Numbered from the stretch's first letter, positions 31,801 through 46,800 are shown. The stretch: DNA of 64,000 nt from Trichuris trichiura (GCA_037903355.1 JBAJFE010000004.1:2976001-3040000), one strand, 5' to 3'. Made by a program: numbers and translations. Notes: a model not told the origin generated them from the sequence alone.

Positions 31801-34800
31801 AAGTTGCTTTACTGCGTCTTTTATATTGTACGCCCGCTGAGTACTGTAGGCTGAACTGAAATTAAGTTCTTTTAGTCTTCATTGTCGTTGGTAGCCTTAG
31901 TTTAAGCCAAAAATGGCCGGTTACTTTACCTTCGGCTGCCCGCGGTTACTTGTACTGACGGAATATCATTCAGCTCTGTCTGTAGTACTCATGAGGCTTA
32001 TAATGCAAAAAATGTTTTTTTCTAGAATAAATCATGCCTCCAATTTTTCAAACGCTTGTTAGCAGTTTTGACGTTTTCGTTATCATCTATTTGGCTGTAA
32101 CGGCGAGACGCGAGTTGCCCTGTAGGTTCCGTCTGATAAAATAGATGAAGAGCGGGATGATTATCATTAACTGTATTTAATAGAAATAATTCGAAAGAGA
32201 AAGGTTGCGCATAAGTAAGACTGAAAGTAGCGCCTTCGTTTGCCATTCTTGTTTTTCCGTTTTTTGGAAATAGCATTCATGTTTATTCCAGCGTTCCGAA
32301 GTATCGTTGGCACAGCCGTTTTCTCTGAAGTGGCACCATCTTCTTCTATTCGTTATGGAAGTTGTTTTGGGCAGGCTGAAAATGATCGTGAGCGAACAGT
32401 TGCCCAGAATCTTTAAGTCTGCCAACAAAAGGTACAAGTTATTTCTCGTTGGGTTAAGTTGTACCTTCTTTTGACGCTTAAGTTTTGAATCCAGCGACGA
32501 CGGGACTGTTACGGCTAACGCATTGTTAGTCGATACCCCAAGGAAGCAAAGTCAAAAGTTAGCTTGTACGGACACTTCGTCGAGTGATCAACCGTCATCG
32601 ACAAGCATTCTGCAGTCCATTTTAAAGGAAGATGTACGATCTGAACTTTCGTCCAATGTACGTTAGGACTAATAAATCGCTTTGTTGCTTTCTTGAAGGA
32701 GGACGAAGCCTCGTACTTTGACGCGAAGGTGACCGCGGTAAACTTCACCATAGTAGAATGTCAGCAGATGATTAATGCTATCCTTGGTTGCTGCCGAACT
32801 GTAATATGGATACTGCAGAAGCACCATACTGACTTCGGTAACGTCTTAATGCTTCAGCCTAGTTTTTTGCTCAGACATCCGCGCTTTTAAAATTTTTTTA
32901 GACAAGCAGGAAGTGAATTTAAAAGTGCTGAGGCAGAAGGAAGTGGAGCTGCTGATTCTCATATTCAAGAACGGGCTTAATTCCTTGGACGCCTTTTCCT
33001 TTAAGACAGTTTCATTTCAAGTGAAGCCCAGCCAAGCGTAAGCGGCGGCCTCTCCGTCCGTTGGCTTTTTCTGACGCTTTTTTTAGGCGTATTTCCAGAG
33101 AGGAGAAAGACTTTCTTGAGCAGTTTTCCCTAATCGTAAGCGCCCTTTCGTTGTCCATTCAAAAAATAGTAGCGTATATCTTCTTGCAGTTTTCCAACCT
33201 GCACGTCAGCCGACTATTCGACGTTTTGAACTCCAGCCTGGACGTCAGTTCTTCAACTTGAACAAATCCGTACTTTCTCTTCATGTTTTTTTTTCGCATT
33301 TCAGTTCGTCGTGCAACGCATCGTTACCAACAAAGCAGCAATAGTAAGTTAGCTGCAGCCGTTAGTACATGCTACGAATGGTCTCTTTCAGTCGTTGGTC
33401 TCCCTCCTGTTTGCCAATCGTTCCATCTCCTCGCTTATCATGTCCGTTATGCTGAACTATTTGGGTGAAAACATTGATGTGCTAGCCGGTAATACGCGCC
33501 GTCGAAAACTTAATTTTCAAAGCTCCAATTGTTCTTATACTAATTTTCGTTCGCAGGGACCGATTCGAAAGCGAGCGTTCACGTAAAGCTGTTTCAGCTT
33601 TGTTTAAGTACTGTTGGCGGTTCTGGCTCAAACGATAATGTTTTCAAAGTAGGCGTTTTTCGCTGCCCACACATACTGCCATTGTATACGGGTGTCGCCT
33701 CGTTAAGCTTCACTTGAAAAAGTTGGTCAACGCTACGACGTCATTGGCTCGCCGGTCGGAACATCCCGCTAATGCGTTATCCGTTTTGCGTAATCTACTA
33801 CGTACAGTGTGTAACCATCAAGCGTTCGCCCAAGATATAGCTAATCTCGTCTTCCCTTTGCTGAAGGGTACTCACCGTCCTTGTACACGTAATTATGTTG
33901 TATATACGGGATGAATTACATTTTAGTTTTGAATGAGATGCATCATTTCGCTGTTCGTCCAGAGGTTAAAGACTCTCTACTCGAATTGTGTCTGTCAATG
34001 CCGGCGCGACTGTCTACAGTTAGGCCGTATCTCAGTCTATTGATGGAGCCCATAGCGGTGGCGCTCGACCACAGTGCAGCTTCACAAATACAAGTAAGCG
34101 AATCAGCATGCATATACAGGCAGTTCTCGTATAACGCGAGCGCTTGGTCACTTAAAAATCCTGAAAAATGTCGCGTTATATGAAATAGCGTTATAGGAGA
34201 CATGTAAAGTATAGGAAAATCACGATTTTGTTCAAAGTGTCAGAAGGATTGTTTACTTGTGAACAACAACGGAGAGATATCCTAAATAAGCTGGGTTAAA
34301 ACAGGAATTATGATATACCTGAGCTACTTATTCTACCGTTAGCCACGCTGACTTATGGATCCTCTTACACCGGGTCTGAATAACATTATCTTTTACGGCG
34401 ATCATACATTAACGGCAGAGCTTTTGATAGAACTCTTTACAGCGAACAGAGTTCAAACTGGCTTTCAAGAGCGGCATGCTTGCGTCTTTAGCTTGTGGAA
34501 AGAGTCCCTCTCAGTACTAAAATAAACGACCTCATACCCAGGAAAGAATAGAGTTCTGTCGGACTCACTTTTTTATTCTCACTATCCTTTGTTACGGGCG
34601 AACTGAGGTCCTATTAGATGTAGAAGGTAGCGCTTCCTCATCGTCACAATCTTTCTTCATTGCAGTAAAGTAGAATTCGAGCTTCTTTTGTTTTGCACGT
34701 GTACTTCTTTCGTACAGCAGCTGCTTATATGGCTCCAAGCAAGCTCGGATACCTCTTGTGGTTTTCCCGCTGCGTTCTGCATTACAATCATTGTCTTCGA

Positions 34801-37800
34801 GCCATTGTAAACGCTGTTCAATAGTTTCCAGGGTATCTGACAGCTCAGCAGGGGTCATTTGTCGCGGAGGAGGCGGAGGAACTTCCTGATTTTCATCATC
34901 TTCTTCTCTTCCTTCTGCTTCCCCTGCTACAGAAAGTTCCTGCAGCTCCTCGGTGATCAGCTCATCCGGTTGACAACTCAAAATGTCCTCAATTTCGTGA
35001 TATTCCACTCCTTCAAAGCCTAGCCTGTTTGCCAACTGAAAGCAGCTTTCAGTAATTTCGCCTACTTGAGCAGAAGGCTCAAAGTCTTTAAAATCGCAGA
35101 TCAGATCTGGGATGAGTTTCCGCCAAACACGGTGCAAGCACTGTTTTCATACGTCATTCCAGGCTTCTACGATGTTGTTAATGGTCATTCTCAGGTTATA
35201 GCTCTTCCAAAATTCCATCACAGTTTCACAATTTTCTCCGTCGGTCGCGTCGATCAGCATCTTGAACGTTTGCCTTAAGTAGTAAGCTTTGAATGCTCCA
35301 ATAACGCTTTGGTCAAGCGGTTGTAACAAAAAGTGGTCCGTGCAGGCAAGAAAACAAAGTGGACATTTGGGTCTAGCTCAGCTGTCATAGGTGGGTGGCT
35401 TGGTGCGCTATCCATGATTACGAGAACTTTAAAAGCTAAGTTCTTCTCGTTCAAGTATTTCTAAATGTCATTCACATAAGCATTAGAAAAAATATTAAGG
35501 CAAACTTGGGCGGTCATCCATCCTCTCTTGCTGTACCTGTAGTAAACGCCCAAACTGCTTTTAACAATTCCCCTTAGGGCTCGTGGATTGGCATGACGAT
35601 GAATCATCAATGGCTTCAGCTTAAGATCCCCACTAACGTTGGCACCGAGCATTACAGTCACACGATCTTTCGCAGCGCAGATTCCTGCAGCATGCCTACG
35701 TTCTCTGGAAATGTAGGCCCTTTTTGGCATACGCTTTAGATAAAGATTTGTCTCGTCGAAGTTAAAAATTTGATCGAGGCAGTAGCCCTTTTCTTTGACC
35801 AAGTTTTGTACTTCTATTGGAAATGTTTGCGCGGCATCGACGTCCGTGCTTCCTGCTTTGCCACAGAGACGAACAATGTGAAAACTGTATCTATTCTTGA
35901 AACGGCAGAACCAACCACTACTAGCAGTAAGTGGAAGAATTTCAGTAGGATTTGTGGAATGTTTCGTAAGGTCTTCGTAAATGGTAACTGCTTTTTGTCT
36001 GATGGTAAAAAACGTTGTTCCTATTCTTTTCATCGTTTGAGTTTCGTTCCAAATGCTGAGTAGGTTTTCCATTTGTTCCAGTATCTTAGGCCTTGTTTTT
36101 ATTGACATCACAATACTTGAACTGGTACCGCTTACGCAAGTCTGTTTAATGTTTTCTGCATTGCTCCTAATGGTGCGCAAGGTTGATTCCTTTATGCCAG
36201 TAGCTTTGACGATATCACGTGTCGTCTCATTGCGTTCATACCGTTTCAGTATCTCAAGCTTCTCTCCAACAGTCAGCGCCTTTCTTTTTCGACCACTACC
36301 AGCTGACTTTGAATCAGGAAGCTTAGACATTTTCAGATACTTAAAGGCTATCCTCAGATCGCGGAATCAGACAAAATACTTACGAATTGAGTTCGCAATC
36401 AGACGGTGAGAATGCTTTCCGAATTTTGTGCTAGCGTACTACGACTCACTGGAAAACCTGTACGATACCTGCGCTTCGGTAGAATTGAAAATGGAAACGT
36501 CGTCTGTACACATGTTCCTGCCGGCGCAAATTATTCCACCGAACATGAATACCGATCAATAGCCTGTTTGAGTATGCATATTGCAGGGTGCACAGCTGGG
36601 TCGGACACTACTTCTGATAAGAATCCTAAACGTTTTTGTCACATTTCGCTTGTTCGTGACCGAAGAACGCGCATAAGCTGACAGCGCGGCCCTCGTTTGC
36701 TCTCGGTGGACGAAAACACGGGGAGACTTTGCCATACGCCCACGCTTTCCAGCCGGCGAAATCGCGTAAGAGCGAAAACAGAATCGCGTTATGTGAGAAA
36801 GTGCTACGATTTCAAAGTCGCGTATGAGCGAAAACGCGTTATATGAACATGCGTTATACGGGAACTACCTGTATATACAGTAGAACTTCCATAAGTTGAC
36901 CACCCAAGGGACTGGGGAAAACTGGTCAACATAGGAGGCTGTGGGTATATTATATTACTAACGTGCGGACCAACCAAGTGGTCAAAATTCGGTCAACTTA
37001 GGGAGGTGGTCAACTTCGGAGGTTCTACTGTATATATATATATATGCTTTCTAATCCACTACGTTACTTCCAGGCGATCAGATGCTTAGAGTTGTGTGTT
37101 GACGCTGTCCCTTCTGACTACCTTGTCGATGCGATCAGGCCGGTCAGAATGCGGTTACTGCGCTCATTGTGGCGTATCCTAAGAAGCTACACAAGGGAAC
37201 AAGTGGTGCGAGCTGCCTGGCGCTGCTTAAGTAAGCTGGGTGGCGAGAACAGGAGGCTTCTTCGCGATCCCGAAATGGTAACTGTCCATTTTTGCCGACC
37301 AGTACTTGAGTTCACTTCGCCGCGTTACCACTTGCAGGTTGAGGAGTCAATAGTGACCACTGAGCTTCCGCAGGTCGTCTTTTTCGGCCCTTACGATCCA
37401 ACGGAAGGTTCATCAGCGCCAAGATTTCGAATAAGCCTACCAAAGGTAGGAAAAGAGAAATTGTTGTCGCGTTGTTGTTTTTTGCCGCCATTTTCGAACT
37501 GTTGTAGATTGTGGAGAACTGTTGCTCCCTTTTGTCGCGACAGCATTTGGACATCACTATAAAGCGGCACGCCGTTGCAACGTTGCATGTTTATGTCCGC
37601 TTATCGTTTGGTCTTTCCATGGAATGGACTGGCAACCAACAGGAGGATAACAGCGGGCAGACTGGAAGGTATTTTGTACTGTTTTATTAAAGCATATTGA
37701 CTAGCAATATTAAAAGCATGCCAGCCAATGCCGCAATGGACAGCGATTCCCACAAAACGTTCAACTATGCGGACTCGAACAATTGGTTGACCGCAGCACT

Positions 37801-40800
37801 TGTGGGGCTGTTCTGTATGCGACCGTTATACGCGCTTTGCCTTTGGTACTTATTTTAACCAATTTCCAGCTGCCGCAGGTGATCAAGACGAGTTGGGCGA
37901 AAAAGTTGCTCAGTTCCTGAAAGCCCTTATGAAGCAGTGTACTTTGGAAACGTTGCAGGGTACGAGGACAGAGCCCATTGGCTCTTATTTTAACTTGTTA
38001 TTCTCTTCATTTATCTTATATGAACTATCGTATATTTTAATCAACTTTTTAAGTCTGGCCAACTAAGTTAGTAATATTAAAAAGTTTCCCTGCATGCTTT
38101 GAATAATTAAGCTTTTTTGCCTTCGTTTGCTTCATGAACATAAGCAAGAAATGGCATTGGGTCCGTTAGTAATGCTTTCAGGTGGCGCGGAAACGAATAA
38201 GAGATCTGCCAATCTGGAGTTGATATTGAAGGCGGTCTTTCGTGTATTGAAGACCAAAAGCGATCACGTGTACCCAGTTGCGTTGTCATGCCTGAAGAGC
38301 TACTTTGAAATTGCCTATGAAAGTTTGGGCGACTGGGAAAAAGTTCGTTAAAGCTTGCGCGTAAACGACCAAACGTTTATACATTCTTCTTAGGTATTGG
38401 AAACTCCGTTCGCTTGTTACGTCACGGAAACAGCGATGACGTTGTGCTTGTCCAATAGACCGGAGGCAAAAGTAGGCTCGTGTTTCGCCCTCAATAGCTT
38501 GTTGGAGACTTTGCCAACCGATTGGGCGTTGAAAAATTTGGAGAGAATCTTCAGCTGCATCATATCTGTTCAAAATGAAATTGACGTGGAGGTAGCCCGC
38601 GCTTGCGCTTCCGAACGTTTGCTCACTTTTCCAAACGCTTCAGACATGCGGCATTGCTAAGCGGCACGCCACCGTTACGTTGGAGAATCTGATGAACAAA
38701 ATTGGATCCGAATTGGCCAGAGAGGATTCTTGTCCAACTGAAGTTGCCAGCGTAGTCAGATTGGCCATTCGCCATATGGTCTCCTGTATTCCAGGCATAA
38801 GAGAGACGGTATGGCGCCAGCAGTGATTTCCAATGTCGGTTGCTCACGTTGGCTGACTTGGCGATTTTAGGCGATGTCCACGATTAGATCGCTTAGCAAC
38901 TCGTCTCGAATATCTGTCGTCTCGCTACTGTTGGCCGAACGAGCTGTCATAGATGAAATATTCGAAGTTCCATCGTGCAGAATCGACCTGAAATCGGTTC
39001 CCGCTCAAATAGCATATTTGGTTTTGCTCTCCGTTTGTTTCTTTAGTTCCCTAAATGAGCAGTTTATTTATTCAGGAAGGCTTGACGTTCATTTGCGAGG
39101 AGCGTCAGCCGATCTTCTCATTCGGGGATAGTCCAGAGGTGGTCAATTTTTTGCTTCGCATAGCTGCCCTGCTGGGAATGGAGGAGAGTGCCGCCGGCGG
39201 GGAAGATGACTTTCTGTTGCTACAACGAAGGCAGCCAAAAGGTGTACCTACCATTCTTCGATGGGAGACCGTCCATTTGACTAGCAATTTGCGTTTGGCA
39301 GCCTTGAGTAAGCTTTGAAAAGTGTTGTATTGGTGATTTTCAGGTAGCTATTTCAGAAGCTCTTTATACCATTTACAAGTTTGTAAGCGATAGAACGCAG
39401 CAGATGTTGGCTAACTTGCTGCTTAATAACGTAGTTGGCGTCCATGAGGGGTTGCAAAAAGAGGCGTTCGCTTGTTTAAAGCATGTAAGTAAAGGGAATT
39501 GGTTTTTGTCGAAAGCATATCCATCTTTTTTATAGCTGATAGAATCGCGTATGGTTAGCACTGAAATACTGCGTTCTGCCGATCAACGTCTTAGCCGGTT
39601 GTATGGCTCCGTCAGAAAATGGAGTTTGAAAGAGGTTCGACAAGTAAACTATTTGATCCAATTATGCAGATCCCATATGCCAGTTGCGGTTCAACAGCTG
39701 ATAGTAGTACGTAGCGCGGTTTTGCCGCCAATGGCGAGTTGAAATTTAAACGTTTTCTTCAGGAATACCTGAAGAAATTTACCGTGGACATGGAATCGAA
39801 TTTGACCTTAGTAGCCTCTGAGCACACGGCAAGTGACGTCATGCTATAACGCGTATTGATGAACGAATTTTGTTTTTTTTCTTCAGGACAGAAAAGTGCT
39901 CGATGGCGTAATAGAAATTTTTTGTCATCTCTCCTCTGTTGATGGAAGCACCGTTGACGCGTTGGCTGAACTTGTTCTTGAAATGGAAACGAAAATTGAA
40001 AAATGCGTATGTTAATTCTCTCTCTCATTGGTGGGATACTGTAGGTTATCCGGAAAGCTCAGGAGAAAATATTTCGCGTTTTGGAACATATATCTGTATA
40101 TTCTAAAATACAATGTAAACACAAAGTTCATTTTATGGTTAATATGCGTACGACATTCATTGGAATGTATTCATGGGAAGAAAATAACTTTGTGTAACGC
40201 TGTAGCGTCTTCTTTAACTGGAGGTGAGGGCGGGATGCATTAGGAGGCGCTGGATGAAGGTTTTCATTCCGTATAAGTACAGCATACGCCCTAAGACAAA
40301 TATGCTTAGCTCATAATTCAAAAATTGAGTCTTCAGAGTCGGCCTTTCGCGGCAAATCTACATAATCGAAAATACAGACTTGAGAAAGCAATTCTTTTTG
40401 AATTAATTTTTCTTGCTTTGAACTTGCTTATTGTAAACCTTGTTTACCATTCCCGCATCGAAATGTACAGCGCTTATAGAAACAAGTCATGTACAGCGAG
40501 TTGTTTTTGGCAGGAAAAAGTCAAGACCCTGAAAGGTTAAAGTCCTGAATAGAAGAATTCCGAATGAACGATAAAACGCTTCTGTTTCTCAAGCACTATC
40601 TTGCCTCCCTGTCTCTTAATTAAGTAATATCATTTTCGGGATACTGACCGTTTGAGACTTCGTCATTCAGCGACTTTTTCATTCGGGATTCAGGCGTACA
40701 CTCATTTCTGGCAAACAACCGCGGAAAACCTGTGCGCCCGTTGCGAAATCTTAAATGTTCAATGTTAAACTTTGGAGAACATGACTGAAGGCTGGCTGAT

Positions 40801-43800
40801 GTTTTCAAAAATCCATTATATAGCGGAAAAGCAGACTCGAAAATCTGAATTTTGACTGCCTAAGTTTTGAGCACGCTAGCTAAGCCTAATGCTAAACATA
40901 ATGATCATACGCGCGTAATCGTTCTCCATTTTTGGTTTAGGCTTCGGATGGCGTACACCAACTGTGGGAAATAAAAATAAAGCAGTAAAGGTCTGATGGT
41001 TCGGGATTTTTTCTTTCGGGATTGGTGTTCTTGGGATTTTTGTAGACTTGTTACTGACGCTTGCTTTACTACTGTCCATCGTTTCTTGACCACCGCATCG
41101 CGTTGGCATTTTTCAAGCGTGAAAAGTCGCAGTCTTTAATAACTTTCAATGTATTAGTATTTGGCTGTTGCTGTGACATGCCGAGAAGTCTTGTGTAATT
41201 TCGAAGAATTTTTAACTTTTCAACTTGGACTGTTTAGCTGATCTGTTTTGGCTTTCTTTATGTTTCCGATAGGGCGCAGCACTGTTCCTTCTTTCAAACA
41301 TGAGATTTTCGTTGGTGAAACCGAAGAAAGGCGGAAATGCATTAATAACGCTGCTAGAAGCTCCAGGCCGGGCTGTATGCTAGGATTGTGGTTATAGCAA
41401 CTTCTATCACGTGACAGCAGCCTTTCAAAAAATAGCTTTTGGTGAAAACGCTTTTCGCAGACTGCATATTGTTACTTCATGAGAATAATAGAACAATACT
41501 TCGTTATCTTCGGCAATAAAGTTACATCAAAATTGGAGTTTTCGATTATCCGAGCTTCCTCCGTAGCGGTTTGTTCTAGGCATTCAATTTTTATGTTCAG
41601 TTGAAGTTTCAAGCTGGAAAAGATATTGATTTAATATGTTCCCCTTTTCAGGACAGCTGAGTTATTATTAATAGAAATAAAGAGCTGTAAAGTATGATAG
41701 GATTGACCCTACATATTTTATCTTAATGTTTTACAGACAGTCAACCCTCTGCGGCAGTCCTTTTTGTCGTTCGCTGAGAAGTTTTCGTCCCAAGTGGTCG
41801 AATGTTTTCTGATCAAAAATGGGCTGAAGAGCCCATCGGTAATTTGCTTGTACAGGGTAGGTTGTAAGCTTACCATTACTTCTTATGTTAATTCGATCTT
41901 GGCACGTTGCAGTGGCTGCTGAAGCAACGCGACGCGAGTTGTTTCCGAAGCGAAATCTCGAAACAGTCCAACGTGCTACTGCAGTTGATGTCGTCTGCCA
42001 ATCTGGTCTGAACAGTCTCCCTTTCTTTTCCTCTTTTTATTTTGCCTTTCTTGCGCTTTGATTATTCTTTAGTTGAAGAGTCAGTTGCCCAAGGACAGAG
42101 AAATGGCCATTTTGGAAATAGAAGCCGCCGTGATATATTCCTTTTGGAAGCTTTCCAAAACAAACGTCGCTTGGCTATTGGAGCATCCTATTATTTTGGA
42201 AGAAGTTCGCAAAATGTGGAACTCACCAGGCTTCTCCGCCCGTTACGGCAATGTACGCTTTATTCATAGCCTATTCGTTGTGAGCGCGTTTTCTTTCAGG
42301 AATTGGCCTATTTCAGTTTTTGGAAAGTCCCAAAATGGATGGTCAAAGTTATGCTCGTATACTTCAGGTAGACGAGCGCGTATTAACGCTCCCGCCTAAC
42401 CCCGGCCTGTTTACAATTTGAATTTGCAGAGCGGATCCAAGCAACGTAAACTTATTAATGGAATTGCTTTCTTGCTTGAATTCCAAGTTTTTGTGCAACT
42501 TTGAATTTTTCCGCCACTATTTACGCGAAGAACTGGCTAATACCGGAAGCGTCGAGTGGAAAAGGTCGTTGTTCTTCAGATTCCTTCACTCCTGGTCGCC
42601 CAACACTCCAAAGATGAACACGCTATTGACCGTCTGCACGAATAGCTTTTCCGCGTAGTTGTTGTTAAGCAGTTTGTTATTTCAGCTTTTGCGCGAAGTT
42701 ATTTTGCCAAGCTTTTTGGTCAGTTTCGAAAAAGGAGAGGCTGAACAGGTAGGAACAACGTAACCCTTCGTCGGTTAGTGGCATTGTTGTTTCGCAGCTT
42801 ATTCAAGGCCCGTCGGAAGCCGCCGGCGGACCCGACTCTAATATTGTGTACGTTTTTGCAAAATCGTTTCTGGAAAATTACGGCGAACAAAAGCGTCTCG
42901 ACCATCTTCAACTTGCGCTCTTCCAGTTGTCTATTATGTTTGTGAAGTACGTTCCGTGTTACATCTTCGATCCGTCAAAGTAAGTTGGCGCCGAAAAGCA
43001 TCCCAAAGCTTGGGCATTATTGACCATCATGTTTAGACGAAATGGGGAAGGCAAGAATTCACCAAACCTTTTGCGTCCATTTCTTATGTTCGCTTGGAAC
43101 TACATGGAGGAGACGCCTCCAAAAGATCCATTGCTACGATGTCACGGCCAAGTGCTTATTGCTTACATCGTTTGGAAGTTCAACGTGAAAACGTTTGTAA
43201 TCCAACAGGTTATAACGCCGACGCGCGATCTTTTGCTCGTACGTTAAAAAAAAGGTTTCCTTCTCGTTTTGCTCAGATGCTGCCACATCTTGTTTCATCC
43301 TTTTCCAAAGAACCTCGACCGATAAACAGTCAAGTTTTGTCGATTACTTTGCGGGCCATATTGCGTCAAGAAGAGGAGGGAAAAAAGCAACTGTTGGAAT
43401 CATTCAAAGAATTGTTGGTTGCCAACCATTCGGAGTTCAACTGTTTCCCGGAAACTTTGTAAAATTTTTTATAATTAACTTTAATCTTTTTAGGGCATTC
43501 TCTATTTTAAGCATGCTGTTTTTGCGCTTTCCTATTTTCTGCTTCACCTTACGAAACGAGCTGATGCCCTTCCTGGTTTTGACCGTATCAACAGTGCTCC
43601 ATTCGGCATGTTTGGTAACAGTGCATTTTTCCAGTCGGTCAATTTGCATAATTGTGTTTTCAGGATGCCTTTGATACAAAAAAAGCGGCATTCGAAGCGG
43701 TCAATATGGTTATGAAGTGGGAGATCGCTCGGCGGAAACTTTTAAGCTGCAATGACGGTACCGCTACGTCGAAAGAGGTCAGCTTGGCATTATTATTTTA

Positions 43801-46800
43801 ATTCAGTTAATATTTAAATGAGACGTAAGTACTTAATGCGTATGCAAATATTCACGTATTGATTTTATTACCTTAGCTCTTTTTCCCCAAAAATTTCACC
43901 AATGCATTAACTGTACATGATTAACACCACATGATTTTGTCGTATGTAATCGTATCGAGAAACTGTTAAGCTTTATTATAACATTTTTTCTTTTCTTCGT
44001 AACGGGTTTCTTAATTTGTTTTTCTCAAGTTTTTCGCGGAATTTTTGACCCGTTGTTTATTAAACGTTTATTGCAATAAGCGTTTAATAAGCAACGGGTC
44101 AAACATTCCGCGATAAACTTTAAAAAAACAAATTATTATAACATTTTGCTCTAATTCCTTTAGGAAATTTGACCTTTTTAATTGGTTGTTTGTTTCGGCC
44201 ATTGTCACTTCATTTCATAGTATTTTTTCTTACTTTATTTTACGTTTTTTATTAATCCTAGTTAGTTGAAAAAAATTCTGTACACGGTCAATTAAACGTT
44301 TAGTCATTTTTCCCCATTACCGTATACATTACGTGATGCTCATGTTCAGTGGCATTAAGCTGCTGCCCAAAATGCAAATTTCCGTTTAGTTAAACGACAA
44401 AGTGAAGGCAGAACGCGACTGCTGGCATGCGTTTTTGTTAGCTGTATTGTTCCGCCTTTACCTAAGGGTACTTCTGAACACAAGGCTGACTTTTAGGCCG
44501 GATCCTGGCGGATCGTTAATTCATAGAAACGCGTTCGCTGAGTACCGCCGAGAGCTCATCGAACATGATCATCACCAAAGGTCAATAGCAAAGCGGGGGA
44601 CAGATGACTGAAAGCCTGCGCGGTTTCGCTCCAGAAATGCGGGAAAAGTAGTAAAAGTTTTCTAGCGGCCAAGGGGGCAATGCCATCGTGAATACAGTCA
44701 AGAAAAGCAGATAACTAAATAAAACAGATTAATAAGTTAATAAATGTGAAACAATACGGGCAAAATAGATGCTAAGCTTAAGAAGTGGAAGGGGGCCATT
44801 TTGCTTTGCAGGCGTTCATTTCATTCCCTTTGCAGTTGCGTGATTTTGACAAAGAACACTTGAACAGTTTGGTGTACGCGTTGTTGCACCAGTGGACGAT
44901 GGTAAAACGAACCAATTTACGATTGGACGCCATTGCCTTTTTTGCGTACGAATTTTAGCTGCAACAGCGCATGCAAGTTTTGTCGAAGGCCAGCGGAAGT
45001 CCGCATAGCGTTATAGCGGATTTGGAGCGTCTTTCGATGCAATGCACCTCGGTGATAAAGCGGATGCTTAGCGAAGAGTTTTTCGGCAACACGGTCGACT
45101 TGAACTTGCACGCTTGGCTATTGGATGTTCTACTTAGCTCCAAGAATGCTAACAATTCCGACGAAGACGCCATAAGTGCCCATCTTGAATTGTTGGCCAT
45201 TGTTTTTGGCTTTCTTGTATGCTCGATGGGATCTCTGTCTTCCGCGTCGTATATTGGCTTGGTTTTGCCTTTTCAGCCTTGCGAGCGTGTTGTACCAACT
45301 CTGCGCACTGTTGTCGATGGAATTGCCGCATGCTTGCATTCAACACATCCAAAGGTAAGAATGCGTAAGGTACTTTTTCTTCTGGTATTAAAATTGCGCG
45401 CTGTTTTTCAGGCAGTATGCAGCACGGTGAAAGTGTTGACTAAGTTGCACTGCGTATTTGCCCTAGCGGGCCAAGACTTCAGCACGGTCCTTTCGGAGAC
45501 GTTTTGCTCGTTAAAAACAGAGCTCGTATCCGTACTGTCCCACGAAATAGCAACGTAATGTTGAATCCCGCTGACGCGGAGTTCTGATCCCGAATGTATT
45601 GCTTGCAGCTTGTCCAATCCGCGCATAATTAATCGCTTCATATCGCTTTTGAAAAATGTCAGCTCCACCGGCAGTTCGTTGACCATTACATTTGCCGAAC
45701 CGCTGGTCAACGCTATGGAGCAGTTGGCTCGTTTGAATGCCAACCAAACAACGCCGGAAGGCAAAAGTAACAATCGCTTCCGTTTCGACGGATTGTAATG
45801 TTTCCCTTTTAGGGCGAAGCGAACTGCTAATGTGGTGTTTGGACATCACGAAGTCGATGGTGCAATCGTTAAGCTTAAAATTGCAAAAGAAACTTGTTCA
45901 AAATGTCCTGACGGTGCTCGTTGAGAATATGGAAAATTTTCGAGTGCTTGGAACGATCATTTTGCTTGTTGACCACTGGATACAAGTTACCGTACGTGTC
46001 AGACTTGTCCAGGCTCAAATCATCGATTAAGTTTGTATATGCCTTTTTTAGAGTGGTTCCGTTGGCAAAGGCGAACTGACTCTCGACTTCCAAATCTTTC
46101 TGCTGAAGTTGGTCAATTGCGTCGATCAGAAAATACCATTCGACTCGGAGGTTCGTAAGGTGCACTACTCGCTGGTAGAACGAATTAAAAGGTGAATCGC
46201 TGTTACGCACATATCGTATACGAGTAGCGGCAGTTTTAGGTATTTGCCTGGTTTGATGGTCGAATTGAACGACAAAGTTATGGGAGCCATTTTGGCGGGT
46301 CTTGCGTCGCAGGATGAAGAATTGCGCTCGAACCTATTTGCAATTTATAACCGCGAATTACCAAAGACCGCCTTTGAGCGCTTGTTCCACTTGCTCACCT
46401 ATATAATATGGGAGCCTTTGCAGCCATACAATTGGATAAAGCAGTGCGTAGAGGTTGGCTGACGCTTGTTTTTTGCCCACACTTCTTTTTCCAACAAGCT
46501 GTTGCAATGTTTTTTGTAGCTTATGCTTGGCTGCGTTGAACTGGATCAGCCTTTGTGCTTAGTTATCTCGTCTCCTTCGTCTAGCAACGCTGCAGTCGAT
46601 TGGTCAACTTCGTCCATACCGGTAAGAACAATAGGTTTGAAGCTAAAGCTGAATATTGAATCTGTATATGGCTTTAGGCGAAAAATTTCTTGCCCCATTT
46701 GTTTTACTTAAATCATGGCAGCGATGCTGTGGCATATTCAATGTGGATGGATTGCTTCAAGTCATTGTGGTCCAGCTTTTCCGTTCAGCAGAAGGAAGTA

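Larger units (their letters stand above)
30912..32330. other. long TRRAP intron with MITE copies
   Basis: About 1.4 kb between the exon ending in a KAVQMFARYVQDPKC segment and the next one (EVVLGRLKMIVSEQLPRIF, about 32.36 kb). It contains a MITE at 31331-31675, a lone right end at about 31010-31065, and a repeat word ACCTACGCATAGGCTTAAAC at 31534. No other gene was seen. Confidence 0.6.
43780..44815. other. long TRRAP intron with a hairpin and a MITE
   Basis: About 1 kb with no exon. It holds the hairpin repeat at 44011-44136 and the MITE at 44301-44612, listed separately. Confidence 0.6.
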
